A DNA stretch of 64,000 nucleotides, from positions 62,001-126,000 of the forward strand of contig CAWHAP010000013.1 in NCBI GenBank assembly GCA_963827335.1. The letters are read 5' to 3'. Origin of the DNA: DASQMT01 sp963827335. Its GTDB lineage: Bacteria; Actinomycetota; Thermoleophilia; Solirubrobacterales; Solirubrobacteraceae. Under the pieces are notes generated by a model. The model did no database searches, was not told where the DNA came from, and was given only the letters and a program-made list of their open reading frames with translations. Positions within the stretch are counted from its first letter, which is position 1. The number at the start of each line of letters is the position of its first letter. The translations under genes and the position numbers were made by a program. Shown here in pieces: positions 41,583 to 51,558 of this stretch.

Positions 41583-43712
41583 ATGCGAGGGGTTGCGCGG
41601 CGGTTGGGTTGGGTGCCACTCGCGGCGGCGGCCGCGGCGCTGTCGTTCGCGCCGGCCGCACCGGCCACGCCGACATGGCTGGCGCCGGTCGACATCTCGG
41701 CGACCCAGCCCGCGTCCCTGAGCGGGTTCATATCGGACGCCGACGTCGCGATGGACCCTGCCGGCAACGCCGTCGCGGTGTGGCTGCGCGACGAGGACGA
41801 CGCCGACGAGCAGGGACGTGGCCGCGTGGAGCTCGCGACCCGTCGGGCGGGCGGGCGATTCGGGCCGGCGGCGCCGCTGTCCGCGACGGTCACCGCGGAG
41901 GAGCCCCGTGTCGCGATGGACGCGGCAGGCACCGCGACCGTGATCTGGACCGAGCTGGTCGGCGGCTTCGCGGTCGTCCACGCGGCGACCGTCGTGCCGG
42001 GCGGGAGCATCGCGAACGTGAAACGGCTCTCCACGGGAGGCCGCCACGCGACCGGCCTCGCCCTCGATGTGAACGCCGGTGGCGCGGCGGTGGCGGTCTG
42101 GCGCCGCCCCGACCTGGCGGGCAACGGGATCGTGGAGAGCGCGTTCCGCGCCGCCGGCGCGGTGCAGTTCGGCGACACGGTGACCCCGCTCTCGCTCGCG
42201 GGGGCAACGGCGTTCGAGCCCGACGTCGCGCTCAACGACGCGGGCGACGTCGTCGTCGTGTGGCGGCGCGGCGCCATCGTCCAGTCGCGCTACCGGCGCT
42301 TCGGAGAGGGCTTCGAGTCGCCCGACAACCTGTCCGAGCCGGGGAGCAGCGCGAACAGGCCCAAGGTCGCAATCGACCCGCAGGGCCGCGCGACCGCGAT
42401 CTGGTGGCGGCCCACGGCCGACACCGGCGCCGCCGTGATCCAATCCGCGGCACGGACCCGCGGGGGCGCCTTCGGCTTCCCGCCCGAGAACGTGACCGAC
42501 CCGGATGAAGAGCGCGGCTATGAGCCGAGCGTGGCCCTCGACGCCGGCAACACCGCGGTCGCGGTGTGGACCGGCGAGCTCGTCGACAACCCGGGCGGCC
42601 TGGTCGTGCAGGGCGCCGTGCGGCCCTCCGGCAGCGTCTTCTCCGACCCGCAGGAGCTGACGGAGCCGAGCGGCCTCGCCGTGGAGCCGTATGTCGCGTC
42701 GGACCTCGCGGGCAACGCGATCGCGGTCTGGGACGGGTTCGACGTCGAGCTCGGCCATCAGGTGGTGCAGACGGCCACGCGGCCGCCCGGGTCGGGCACC
42801 AGGTTCGGTCCGGTGACGCGCATCTCGCCCGCGGGCGCCACCAGCGTCGACGGGCGGCTCGCGTTCGACGCCGAAGGCAACGCCGCCGCCGTGTGGCGGC
42901 GGCGCAGAGGGGAGGCGACGACCGTCCAGGCGGCCGGCTACGACGCCGCGTCACCGGCGCTGGTGAGCGTGTCGGTGCCGCCGGTGGCGAACAGCGGGAT
43001 CGCCGCGCCGTTCTCGGCCATGGCGACGGACCGATGGACGGCGGTGACGATCCGCTGGGACTTCGGCGACGGCACGACCGCCACCGGTGCGGCGGTCGGC
43101 CACACGTACGCGACGCCGGGGTCCTATCCCGTGGTCGTGACGGCCGCCGACGCCGTCGGCAACGCGGTCAGCGCGGCCCGCACCGTCCAGGTGCTCGTGC
43201 CCGACAGCGACGGCGACGGCTCCGACGACGAGCACGACTGCGATGACGCGAACCCGGCGATCCGCCCGGGAGCCCCGGAGGTTCGCGGCGACGGCATCGA
43301 CCAGAACTGCGACCGCGAGGACCTGCCGCTGCCGCGCATCGACGCCTCCGTGCAGACGCGCTGGGGCTGGGACGCCGACAAGCGGTTCCTCTTCCTCCTC
43401 AAGCTCAAGGTGAAGGGACCGCCGCGCGGGGCCCGGGTCGAGCTGCGCTGCAAGGGCGAACGGTGCCCGTTCGAGCGCCGGCGCTCCACGAAGGTGCGCA
43501 AGCGCGCGATCACCCTGTTCAAGCAGCTCCCGTCACGCAAGGTGACCAAGGCCCGCGCGCGGCGCTTCCGCCCCGGCCAGCGGCTCCAGCTGCGCATCAC
43601 CGCGCCCGCGCACGTGGGGAAGGTCGTGGTCTACAAGCTCCGCAGGGGCCGCGCGCCGGACGGCAAGCTGCGCTGCCTGCCACCGGGCGCCGCGCGCCCG
43701 AGCCGCTGCTAG
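41583..43712 (+). CDS. Secreted repeat protein with PKD and MopE-type metal-binding motif
   Basis: 709 residues. Signal peptide about 1-28. Residues 50-480 hold about 8 repeats of a beta-propeller-like type (VAMDPAGNAVAVWLR; VALDAGNTAVAVWTG). A PKD domain follows (VTIRWDFGDGTTATGAAVGH, then TYATPGSYPVVVTA). Next the putative metal-binding motif DSDGDGSDDEHDCDDANPA and IRPGAPEVRGDGIDQNCD, as in MopE-type proteins. The last 130 residues are basic. Cell-surface binding protein, function unknown. Confidence 0.8.
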   Translation: MRGVARRLGWVPLAAAAAALSFAPAAPATPTWLAPVDISATQPASLSGFISDADVAMDPAGNAVAVWLRDEDDADEQGRGRVELATRRAGGRFGPAAPLSATVTAEEPRVAMDAAGTATVIWTELVGGFAVVHAATVVPGGSIANVKRLSTGGRHATGLALDVNAGGAAVAVWRRPDLAGNGIVESAFRAAGAVQFGDTVTPLSLAGATAFEPDVALNDAGDVVVVWRRGAIVQSRYRRFGEGFESPDNLSEPGSSANRPKVAIDPQGRATAIWWRPTADTGAAVIQSAARTRGGAFGFPPENVTDPDEERGYEPSVALDAGNTAVAVWTGELVDNPGGLVVQGAVRPSGSVFSDPQELTEPSGLAVEPYVASDLAGNAIAVWDGFDVELGHQVVQTATRPPGSGTRFGPVTRISPAGATSVDGRLAFDAEGNAAAVWRRRRGEATTVQAAGYDAASPALVSVSVPPVANSGIAAPFSAMATDRWTAVTIRWDFGDGTTATGAAVGHTYATPGSYPVVVTAADAVGNAVSAARTVQVLVPDSDGDGSDDEHDCDDANPAIRPGAPEVRGDGIDQNCDREDLPLPRIDASVQTRWGWDADKRFLFLLKLKVKGPPRGARVELRCKGERCPFERRRSTKVRKRAITLFKQLPSRKVTKARARRFRPGQRLQLRITAPAHVGKVVVYKLRRGRAPDGKLRCLPPGAARPSRC

Positions 43713-43773
43713 TCGTCGAGGATCGCCACGCGCATGCCGGTTCGGCGGTCGTCAGGGAAGCGGCGGCGTCCGG

Positions 43774-44778
43774 TCAGGGACCGGGTGCGTCGGCGATGAG
43801 CCGCTCGGCGGTCGCGACGTCGGTGATCAGCACGTTGATCCATCGCCCGCGCACGGCGCCCCGGATGGCCTGGTACTTGCGCGCGCCGCCCGCGACGCCG
43901 ACCGAGCGGTCCGTGTTGGTCAGCTGCTGCAGCGTGACGCCGATGACCCGCTTGTCGACGGCCGTCGCCACGGGCTTGCCGCCGGCGTCGAAGAACCGCA
44001 GGCAGACGTCGCCGACCGCCCCGCGCTCGCCGAGCGCGTGCAGCTCCTGCTCGGAGTAGATGTTGCCGCTGCGCTGCAGCAGGGACGACGGCTCGAGCGC
44101 GCCGATGCCGACGAGGGCGAGGCTGATCTCGTCGAGCGCGGTCATCGCCTCCTTGACGTACTGGTCCTGCAACAGGACCTTGCGCGCCTGCACGGATGGC
44201 GCGATGCCGGGGGCGAGCAGGAACGTGGGCTTGGCTCCCGTCAGCTCGGCGAAGCGCTGCGTGAGCCGCGCCGCGTGCTGCTCGGCCGCGGGGTTGCCGA
44301 CCCCGCCGACGAGCTGCAGGACGCGCTCTGCGGCGACGCGGGGCATCCGGCGCATGGCGTCCACCGCGGCGAGCAGCGTCGCGCTCCAGGAGGAGATGCC
44401 GACGACGTCGCCGCCCGTGAGGGACGCCTCGAGATAGCTGGCCGTGGCCACGCCGAGGTCGCGCACGATGCTCTGCTCCGAGTCGTCGAAGCAGTCCACG
44501 ACCACGGCCTCGCGCAGCCCGTACGCGGTCTCCAGCGCCTCCTCGAGGTGCGTCTGCATGCCGTCGGGAACGACGACGGTCGTGCGCACGATGCCCTCCG
44601 CCTGCGCCTGCTTCAGGAGCCGTGACACGCGCGCTTGCGAGACGTGCAGCCGGCGCGCGATCTCGGGCTGGAGCACGTTCTGCTCGTGGTAGAGCCTGGC
44701 GACCTTCAGCATCAGCCGCAGCTGATCCTCGCCTCGCGCGGTCACCGGGTTCCTCCTGATCGGCTCCGGGGAGGTCAC
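43774..44778 (-). CDS. SorC/DeoR-type sugar-binding regulator
   Basis: 334 residues from GTG at 44778, 6 nt after a TAGGAT hexamer; the GTG at 44784 would leave no gap to that box. Helix-turn-helix LHVSQARVSRLLKQAQAEGI near residue 45. The sugar-isomerase-like effector domain has GDVVGISSWSATLLAAVDAM, LVGGVGNP and GIGALEP, typical of SorC. It should bind a phosphorylated sugar of the adjacent operon and act at the repeats ATTCA..TGAAT upstream of both operon parts. Confidence 0.88.
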   Translation of the reverse strand: MTSPEPIRRNPVTARGEDQLRLMLKVARLYHEQNVLQPEIARRLHVSQARVSRLLKQAQAEGIVRTTVVVPDGMQTHLEEALETAYGLREAVVVDCFDDSEQSIVRDLGVATASYLEASLTGGDVVGISSWSATLLAAVDAMRRMPRVAAERVLQLVGGVGNPAAEQHAARLTQRFAELTGAKPTFLLAPGIAPSVQARKVLLQDQYVKEAMTALDEISLALVGIGALEPSSLLQRSGNIYSEQELHALGERGAVGDVCLRFFDAGGKPVATAVDKRVIGVTLQQLTNTDRSVGVAGGARKYQAIRGAVRGRWINVLITDVATAERLIADAPGP

Positions 44779-44784
44779 GGGCAC

Positions 44785-44790
44785 ATCCTA
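44785..44790 (-). promoter_or_regulatory. -10 hexamer of the SorC gene, leaderless
   Basis: TAGGAT on the minus strand, 6 nt before GTG 44778. Confidence 0.4.
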
Positions 44791-44846
44791 CGGCGCGCTC
44801 TCGACGCCTTCATCGCATCGATCCCGTCCGATTCGCTCGTCGCGGG

Positions 44847-44874
44847 TTGACAACGCCGCCGGAGCGGCTACGCT
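44847..44874 (+). promoter_or_regulatory. Promoter of the sugar operon, part 1
   Basis: -35 TTGACA (44847-44852), 16-base spacer, -10 TACGCT (44869-44874). A near-consensus promoter. Confidence 0.65.
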
Positions 44875-44882
44875 CATTCGAG

Positions 44883-44912
44883 TATTCAATCAGGTATGAA
44901 TGGATATTCAAC
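44883..44912. promoter_or_regulatory. SorC operator candidate 1
   Basis: ATTCA and TGAAT half-sites with a second TATTCA nearby, just after the -10 hexamer. Related half-sites lie before the second transcription unit at 48315. Confidence 0.45.
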
Positions 44913-44933
44913 CTGGCGAGGAAGCGGAGAGAG

Positions 44934-45815
44934 ATGCTGGTAGCGGACCCTGCGCCGGCCAAGGCCTACATGCGCCGGCGCCAGGACATCGCGGACCTTG
45001 ACGTCGCGTCGCAGGTCGCGTTGCTCGGCGACCTCGCCCGCGACGTCCGCCGCGATGTCGTGCGGATGATCGACGCGGCGCAGCTCGGCCACATCGGCGG
45101 CGACCTGTCGGTCACGGACGTCCTCGTGACGCTGTTCGGCGCGGTGCTGGACGTCGATCCCGAGCATCCGGATCGCCCGGATCGCGATCGCTTCATCCTC
45201 AGCAAGGGGCACTGTGCCGGGGCGCTCTACGCCACGCTCGCGCACTGCGGCTTCTTCCCGCGCGCCGAGCTGATGTCGTTCATGGCGCCGCTGTCGATGC
45301 TCAACGGGCATCCCGATCGCAAGAAGGTGCCGGGCGTCGAGACCAACACCGGCCCGCTCGGCCATGGCTTCCCGGTCGGCGTCGGCTGTGCGCTGGCCGC
45401 CCGGCTGCGCCGGGCCTCCTGGCGGACGGTCGTGGTGCTGGGGGACGGCGAGCTGCAGGAGGGCAGCAACTGGGAGGCGGCCATGACCGCCGCGCACTAC
45501 GAGCTCTCGTCGATGACCGCGGTGGTCGACCGCAACCGGCTGCAGCAGGGTGCCGGCACCGAGGAGACGAAGCGACTCGAGCCGCTCGCCGGGAAGTGGA
45601 GCAGCTTCGGATGGGAGGTTCGCGACGTCGACGGTCACGACCATGCGGCGCTGCTCGAGGCGCTCCGGCCCTCGGCGACGGGCAAGCCTGTGGCGGTGAT
45701 CGCCAACACGATCAAGGGGAAGGGCGTCTCGTTCATCGAGAACCGGGTGGAGTGGCACCACAAGGTGCCCGACGCAGCGCAGGTGCAGGCCGCGATCGAG
45801 GAGCTCTCCCGATGA
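44934..45815 (+). CDS. Transketolase, N-terminal subunit
   Basis: 293 residues from ATG at 44934 (purine-rich GGAGAGAG upstream); the longer frame from 44847 begins within the -35 box and is rejected. TPP motif GDGELQEGSNWEAAMTAAHY, preceded by ISKGHCAGALYATLAHCGFF and TGPLGHGFPVGVGCAL. The protein is the thiamine-binding half of a split transketolase, as in apulose-4-phosphate transketolase. It overlaps the second subunit by ATGA. Confidence 0.88.
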   Translation: MLVADPAPAKAYMRRRQDIADLDVASQVALLGDLARDVRRDVVRMIDAAQLGHIGGDLSVTDVLVTLFGAVLDVDPEHPDRPDRDRFILSKGHCAGALYATLAHCGFFPRAELMSFMAPLSMLNGHPDRKKVPGVETNTGPLGHGFPVGVGCALAARLRRASWRTVVVLGDGELQEGSNWEAAMTAAHYELSSMTAVVDRNRLQQGAGTEETKRLEPLAGKWSSFGWEVRDVDGHDHAALLEALRPSATGKPVAVIANTIKGKGVSFIENRVEWHHKVPDAAQVQAAIEELSR

Positions 45816-46777
45816 CGTTCGAGCTGGCGCACGGCGCGCAGACGCACGACTGTCGCAAGGCGTTCGCGGACGAGCTGATCGCGCTCGCGCGTGAAGACGA
45901 CCGCATCGTCGCCGTCTGCAACGACTCCGTCGGGTCGAGCAACCTCGTCGGGTTCCGCGAGGAGTTCGGCGAACGGCTGATCAACGTGGGCATCGCCGAG
46001 CAGGATCTCGTCGGCGTCGGCGCGGGGCTCGCCAACGGCGGGCTCATCCCCTTCGTCTCGGCGGCGGCGCCCTTCCTGACGGGCCGCGCGACCGAGCAGA
46101 TCAAGGCCGACGTCGCCTACAGCAACATGCCCGTGGTGCTCTGCGGGCAGAGCCCGGGCATGGCCTACGGCGAGCTCGGCCCGACGCATCACTCGATCGA
46201 GGATCTCTCGTGGATGCGCGCCATCGCCAACCTCACGGTCGTGGTGCCGGCGGATCCGGCGCAGACCCGCGCGGCGGTGCGATGGGCGGCGGCCGCGGGC
46301 AGCCCGTGCTACCTCCGGATCCCGCGCTTCAAGGTGCCCGCGGTCACGCCGGACGACGCCGCGTTCGAGCCGGGCAGCGCGCTGCGCCTGACCGACGGCG
46401 ACGACGTCACCGTCATCGCCGCCGGCACGATGGTGTCGCGCGCGCTCGAAGCGGCGGACCGGCTCCGGAGCGAGGGCGTCGGGGTCCGCGTGCTGAACTT
46501 CCCGTTCATCGACCCGCTCGACGAGGCGGCCGTCGTCGAGGCCGCCCGGGAGACCGGCGGCATCGTCACCGTCGAGGAGGCGAGCACGAGCGGCGGCCTC
46601 GGCGCAGCCGTGGCGGCCGTGATCGTCGAGAACCATCCTGTGCCCATGCGGATCCTCGGCATCCGGGGCCAGTTCGCGCCCACCGGCAGCGCGGCGTACC
46701 TGCTCGACCACTTCGGACTCAACGCGGACGGCATCGTGGCCGCGGTCCGCCGGCTCACGGAAGGCCGCGACGCCTGA
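45812..46777 (+). CDS. Transketolase, C-terminal subunit
   Basis: 321 residues. Pyrimidine-binding half: Glu of INVGIAEQDLVGVGAGLANG, then the C-terminal domain VLNFPFIDPLDEAAVVEAAR. Coupled to the first subunit by a 4-nt overlap and followed 4 bases on by the kinase. Together the two subunits transfer a two- or three-carbon ketol unit between phosphorylated sugars. Confidence 0.88.
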   Translation: MTFELAHGAQTHDCRKAFADELIALAREDDRIVAVCNDSVGSSNLVGFREEFGERLINVGIAEQDLVGVGAGLANGGLIPFVSAAAPFLTGRATEQIKADVAYSNMPVVLCGQSPGMAYGELGPTHHSIEDLSWMRAIANLTVVVPADPAQTRAAVRWAAAAGSPCYLRIPRFKVPAVTPDDAAFEPGSALRLTDGDDVTVIAAGTMVSRALEAADRLRSEGVGVRVLNFPFIDPLDEAAVVEAARETGGIVTVEEASTSGGLGAAVAAVIVENHPVPMRILGIRGQFAPTGSAAYLLDHFGLNADGIVAAVRRLTEGRDA

Positions 46778-46781
46778 CGCC

Positions 46782-48272
46782 ATGCTGCTCGCGATCGATC
46801 AGGGGACGAGCGCCACGAAGGCCGTGCTGGTCGCCGGCGACGGGACCATCCGGGCCCGCGGAGCGGCGCCGGTCGCCCAGCACCATCCGCAGGCCGGGTG
46901 GGTGGAGCAGTCCGCCGACGAGATCTGGGACAGCGTGCAGGCCGCCGTCGCCGCGTGCCTCGCCGGCGGCATCCCGGAGCCGATCGCCGCCGTCGGCCTC
47001 AGCACGCAGCGCGAATCGCTCGTGCTGTGGGAGCGCCGCGGCGGCCGGCCCGTCGGGCCGCTGCTCAGCTGGCAGGACCAGCGCACCGCACCGCACTGCG
47101 CACGGCTGCGGGCAGCGGGCGCGAGCGAGCGCGTCCGGGCGCTGAGCGGTCTGCCGCTCGACCCGATGTTCTCGGCGCTGAAGGCCGGCTGGCTGCTCGA
47201 CGCCCACGATCCCGACCGCACGCGCAGCCGCCGCGGCGACCTGTGCCTCGGGACGGTGGACTCGTGGCTGATGAGCCGCTTCGGCGGCGAGCACCTGATC
47301 GAGGTCGGGAACGCCGCCCGCACGCAGCTGCTCGGCGTCCGCAGCCGCGCCTGGCATCCCGAGCTGCTCGACCTGTTCGGGATCCCGCCGGAGGTGCTGC
47401 CGCGCGTCGTCGCCTCGACGGGCCCGTTCCCAGCCGTCCGCGGCCTGGCTCCCGTCCCCGACGGCACCCCGGTCCTGGCGGTGATGGGCGACTCGCACGC
47501 GGCGCTCTACGCGCACGCGGGCTGGCGTCCGGGCCACGTGAAGGCGACCTACGGGACCGGCTCGTCGATCATGAGCCTGGGCGAGCCGCCGGGCGCCGAC
47601 ACGGGCGCCCTGTGCCTCACCATCGCCTGGGACGACGGAGCGCCCGCGTACGCGGTCGAAGGCAACATCCGCGCCACCGGCGCGACCCTCACGTGGTTGG
47701 CGGCGCTGCTCGGCCGGACGCCGGCCGAGCTCGCCGCGCTGGCCGGCCCGAGCAGCGAGGGCCTGCACCTCGTGCCCGCGTTCGGCGGCCTGGGCGCGCC
47801 CTGGTGGGACGACGAGGCCGTCGGTCTGCTCAGCGGCCTCACCTTCGGGACCGGGGCCCCGCAGCTCGCGCGCGCGGCGCTGGAGTCGATCGCCTTCCAG
47901 GTCGAGGACGTCGTCGACGCGGTGCACCGCGAGGTCCATCCCGTCCGGACGCTGCTCGCCGACGGCGGCCCGACGGCGAACGCCACGCTGATGCAGCTCC
48001 AGGCCGACACGAGCGGCCGGCGCGTCGAGGTCGCGCGGGCGCGCGAGCTCTCGGCGCTGGGCGCCGCCCATCTCGCCGGCGTCGGCGCCGGCGTCTGGAC
48101 TCGTACCGCGCTCGAGCAGCTCGATCGGCCGCGGGAGGCCTACGAGCCCGTCGAGGCCGCGCCGTCGCGGCACGCGCGAACCCGCGCGTGGCATGCAGCG
48201 GTCGACCGCGCGCGGCGTCGGGCGGGCGATCGCGAGCACGCGATCGCGCCGTCCGGCGCGGGCCCGCCGTGA
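46782..48272 (+). CDS. FGGY-family carbohydrate kinase
   Basis: 496 residues. Phosphate-1 motif MLLAIDQGTSATKAVLVAGD; substrate region GLSTQRESLVLWERRGGRPV; adenosine motif ATYGTGSSIMSLGE; and FGGLGAPWWDDEAVGLLSGL, typical of FGGY kinases (glycerol/xylulose/apulose type). In this operon it would phosphorylate the ketose made by the isomerase, for example D-apulose. The exact sugar is not seen in the sequence. Confidence 0.88.
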   Translation: MLLAIDQGTSATKAVLVAGDGTIRARGAAPVAQHHPQAGWVEQSADEIWDSVQAAVAACLAGGIPEPIAAVGLSTQRESLVLWERRGGRPVGPLLSWQDQRTAPHCARLRAAGASERVRALSGLPLDPMFSALKAGWLLDAHDPDRTRSRRGDLCLGTVDSWLMSRFGGEHLIEVGNAARTQLLGVRSRAWHPELLDLFGIPPEVLPRVVASTGPFPAVRGLAPVPDGTPVLAVMGDSHAALYAHAGWRPGHVKATYGTGSSIMSLGEPPGADTGALCLTIAWDDGAPAYAVEGNIRATGATLTWLAALLGRTPAELAALAGPSSEGLHLVPAFGGLGAPWWDDEAVGLLSGLTFGTGAPQLARAALESIAFQVEDVVDAVHREVHPVRTLLADGGPTANATLMQLQADTSGRRVEVARARELSALGAAHLAGVGAGVWTRTALEQLDRPREAYEPVEAAPSRHARTRAWHAAVDRARRRAGDREHAIAPSGAGPP

Positions 48273-48273
48273 C

Positions 48274-48302
48274 TTGACACGCACGTGCCGCTCACGCACA
48301 CT
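48274..48302 (+). promoter_or_regulatory. Promoter of the sugar operon, part 2
   Basis: -35 TTGACA (48274-48279) and a poorer -10 CACACT (48297-48302), 17 bases apart, followed by an ATTCA/TGAAT dyad. Confidence 0.45.
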
Positions 48303-48314
48303 GGGTGGCGCTGC

Positions 48315-48328
48315 ATTCACTATTGAAT
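48315..48328. promoter_or_regulatory. SorC operator candidate 2
   Basis: ATTCA-CTAT-TGAAT, a perfect dyad; the same half-sites occur at 44883-44912 upstream of the transketolase gene. Confidence 0.5.
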
Positions 48329-48356
48329 AGATATGCAGCATTGGAGAGGAGACGCA

Positions 48357-49351
<995 letters not shown>

Positions 49352-49355
<4 letters not shown>

Positions 49356-50017
49356 CCGCCGCCGCCGGGGCCGATCAGCGGACGACCGCACGCCGGACAC
49401 CGAGTCCGCGCGTCATCGGCATCGGTCTCGTCGTCCTCGTCGTGGCCGCGATGGCGATCGACACCACGTACAAGAAGCCGGGCGAGACGACGGCGACCGG
49501 GCGGGCGGCCTTCGACCCAGCCCGCTACGGGGAGGAGACCTTCCCCAAGGCGGTCAGCACGCTCGAGGACTCCGCCGTGCCGCTGCCCGAGCTGCACGCA
49601 GCGCTGCGCAAGGACGCCGACGCCGCCGGCGAGCGCTACGGCAAGCGGCAGGGCACCAGCCCGTACAGCTTCTCCACCAGCGGCGAGGGCGTCGCCGGCA
49701 AGGCCGAGGGCGGCCTGATGCCCGTGCGCGTCCAGGGCGTGCCGAAGGGCGCGACGGTCTCGCTGCAGGTCGGGCCCGCGATCAACGGCACCGCGATCCG
49801 TGACGGCGTCGGGTTCATCGAGTTCGGCCAGTTCACCAACCAGGTCGAGTACGCCGCGGCGGCCACCGCCCTCAACGAGCAGGTGAAGAAGCAGGTCCTC
49901 GCGGACGTCGATCCCGCCACGCTCGACGGCAAGCGCGTGTCGTTCGTCGGCGCCTTCTCGAGCATCACCCCCGACGTCGTGACGATCACGCCGGTGAAGC
50001 TGGAGACGGGCGCATGA
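49352..50017 (+). CDS. DUF2291 family protein
   Basis: 221 residues, one N-terminal membrane anchor (PRVIGIGLVVLVVAAMAID). The remainder (KRQGTSPYSFSTSGEGVAGK and TALNEQVKKQVLADVDPATL) matches DUF2291, found almost only in operons for ribose-type ABC importers. Function unknown; a periplasmic anchored partner of the importer is likely. Overlaps both neighbours by ATGA-type junctions. Confidence 0.85.
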
Positions 50018-51558
50018 CCGCCGCCCCGCACGCGGTCATGCGCGCCAGGGAGATCAACAAGGTCTTCGGCGCGACCCACGCCCTGCGCGGCGTCGACTTC
50101 ACCGCCACGGCGGGCAGGGTCACGGTCCTGTTCGGCGAGAACGGCGCCGGCAAGTCGACGCTGATGAAGATCCTGGCCGGCATCGAGCCGCCCACCACCG
50201 GCACGCTGGAGCTGGACGGCGAGCCGGTCGTGCTGCGCGGCCCCCGCGACGCGGCGAGCCGCGGCATCGGCATCATCCACCAGGAGCTCAGCCTGTTCCC
50301 GAACCTGAGCATCGCGGACAACATCTTCATGGCCCGCGAGCAGACGCGCGGCGGCGTGATGGTCGACCGCGCGCGCCAGCGGGAGGTGACCCAGCAGCTG
50401 CTGGCACGGCTCGACGAGCCGCTGGACTCCGACGCGGCGGTCGGCGACCTCCGTGTCGGGCAGCAGCAGATCGTCGAGATCGCCCGCGCGCTGGCCGAGG
50501 ATGCGCGCGTGCTGATCATGGACGAGCCGACGTCCGCGCTCAGCGTCGCCGAGGTCAAGGTGCTGTTCAGGGTCATCCGCGACCTGACGGCGCACGACGT
50601 GGCGGTCGTGTACATCTCCCATCACCTCGAGGAGGCCCTCGAGATCGCCGATCACGTCGTCGTCTTCCGCGACGGGCAGCTCGTCGCCGAGGACGAGGCG
50701 GTCAACGTCGACGCGCGCTGGGTCGTCGAGAAGATGGTCGGGCGGCGGCCGGATGAGCTGTTCCCCGCGGAGCACGCCGAGATCCAGGGCGAGCTGCTGG
50801 AGGTCGAGGACCTCGTCGTGGCCGACCCGTCCAATCCGGGACGGCTCGCGGTCGACACGGTCTCGCTCAGCGTGCGCTCGGGCGAGATCGTGGGCCTCTA
50901 CGGGCTGATGGGCGCCGGGCGCACCGAGCTCCTCGAGTCGCTCGCCGGCCGGTTGCGGCCCGTCAGCGGTCACGTGCGGCTCGGCGGGCAGCCGCTCGAC
51001 GGGCTGAGCATCGCCGAGCGCCTTGCCGCAGGCGTCGCGCTCGTGCCCGAGGACCGCCAGCGCGACGGGCTGGTCCAGTCCATGTCCGTCGGGCAGAACC
51101 TGACGCTGGCGAGCCTCGGGCGGTTCGTCCGCCGGTTCTCGGTCCGGCAGGGGCTCGAGCGCACCGCCGTGGATCGCATGGTCGAGGCGGTGACGGTCAG
51201 GACGGAGAGCGCGCAGGCGCCGATCGGCTCGTTGAGCGGCGGCAACCAGCAGAAGGTGGTGCTCGGCAAGGCCCTGCTGACCGAGCCCCGGGTGCTGCTC
51301 CTCGACGAGCCCACCCGTGGCGTCGACGTCGGCGCGAAGGCCGACATCTTCGACCTGATGACCCGCCAGGCCAAGCGCGGCCTGGGCATCGTCTTCGCCA
51401 CCTCCGAGCTCGAGGAGGCCGTGCACGTCCCGGACCGGCTGCTCGTCATGAGCAAGGGACGCGTGATCCAGGAGTTCCGCCGGGGAACGGCAACGAGGGA
51501 GGACATCATGGCGGCGTCCGAAGGCGTGACGCACGCGACGGCGGGGGGGACGCCATGA
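50014..51558 (+). CDS. Sugar ABC transporter ATPase (two-domain, RbsA-type)
   Basis: 514 residues in two ABC domains. Domain 1: Walker A GENGAGKS at about residue 42-49, Walker B VLIMDEPTSAL, signature DLRVGQQQIVEIARAL. Domain 2: degenerate Walker A GLMGAGRTE but intact LSGGNQQKVVLGKALLTEPR and VLLLDEPTRGVDVGAK. This is the hallmark of carbohydrate-uptake transporter 2 (RbsA/XylG/AraG). Energises uptake with the following permease. Confidence 0.92.
   Translation: MTAAPHAVMRAREINKVFGATHALRGVDFTATAGRVTVLFGENGAGKSTLMKILAGIEPPTTGTLELDGEPVVLRGPRDAASRGIGIIHQELSLFPNLSIADNIFMAREQTRGGVMVDRARQREVTQQLLARLDEPLDSDAAVGDLRVGQQQIVEIARALAEDARVLIMDEPTSALSVAEVKVLFRVIRDLTAHDVAVVYISHHLEEALEIADHVVVFRDGQLVAEDEAVNVDARWVVEKMVGRRPDELFPAEHAEIQGELLEVEDLVVADPSNPGRLAVDTVSLSVRSGEIVGLYGLMGAGRTELLESLAGRLRPVSGHVRLGGQPLDGLSIAERLAAGVALVPEDRQRDGLVQSMSVGQNLTLASLGRFVRRFSVRQGLERTAVDRMVEAVTVRTESAQAPIGSLSGGNQQKVVLGKALLTEPRVLLLDEPTRGVDVGAKADIFDLMTRQAKRGLGIVFATSELEEAVHVPDRLLVMSKGRVIQEFRRGTATREDIMAASEGVTHATAGGTP

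Noticed and set aside
44847..44933. N-terminal extension of the transketolase subunit from TTG 44847
   Set aside because: The TTG is part of a consensus -35 hexamer TTGACA with TACGCT 16 bases on, so transcription starts after it. The ATG at 44934 is used.
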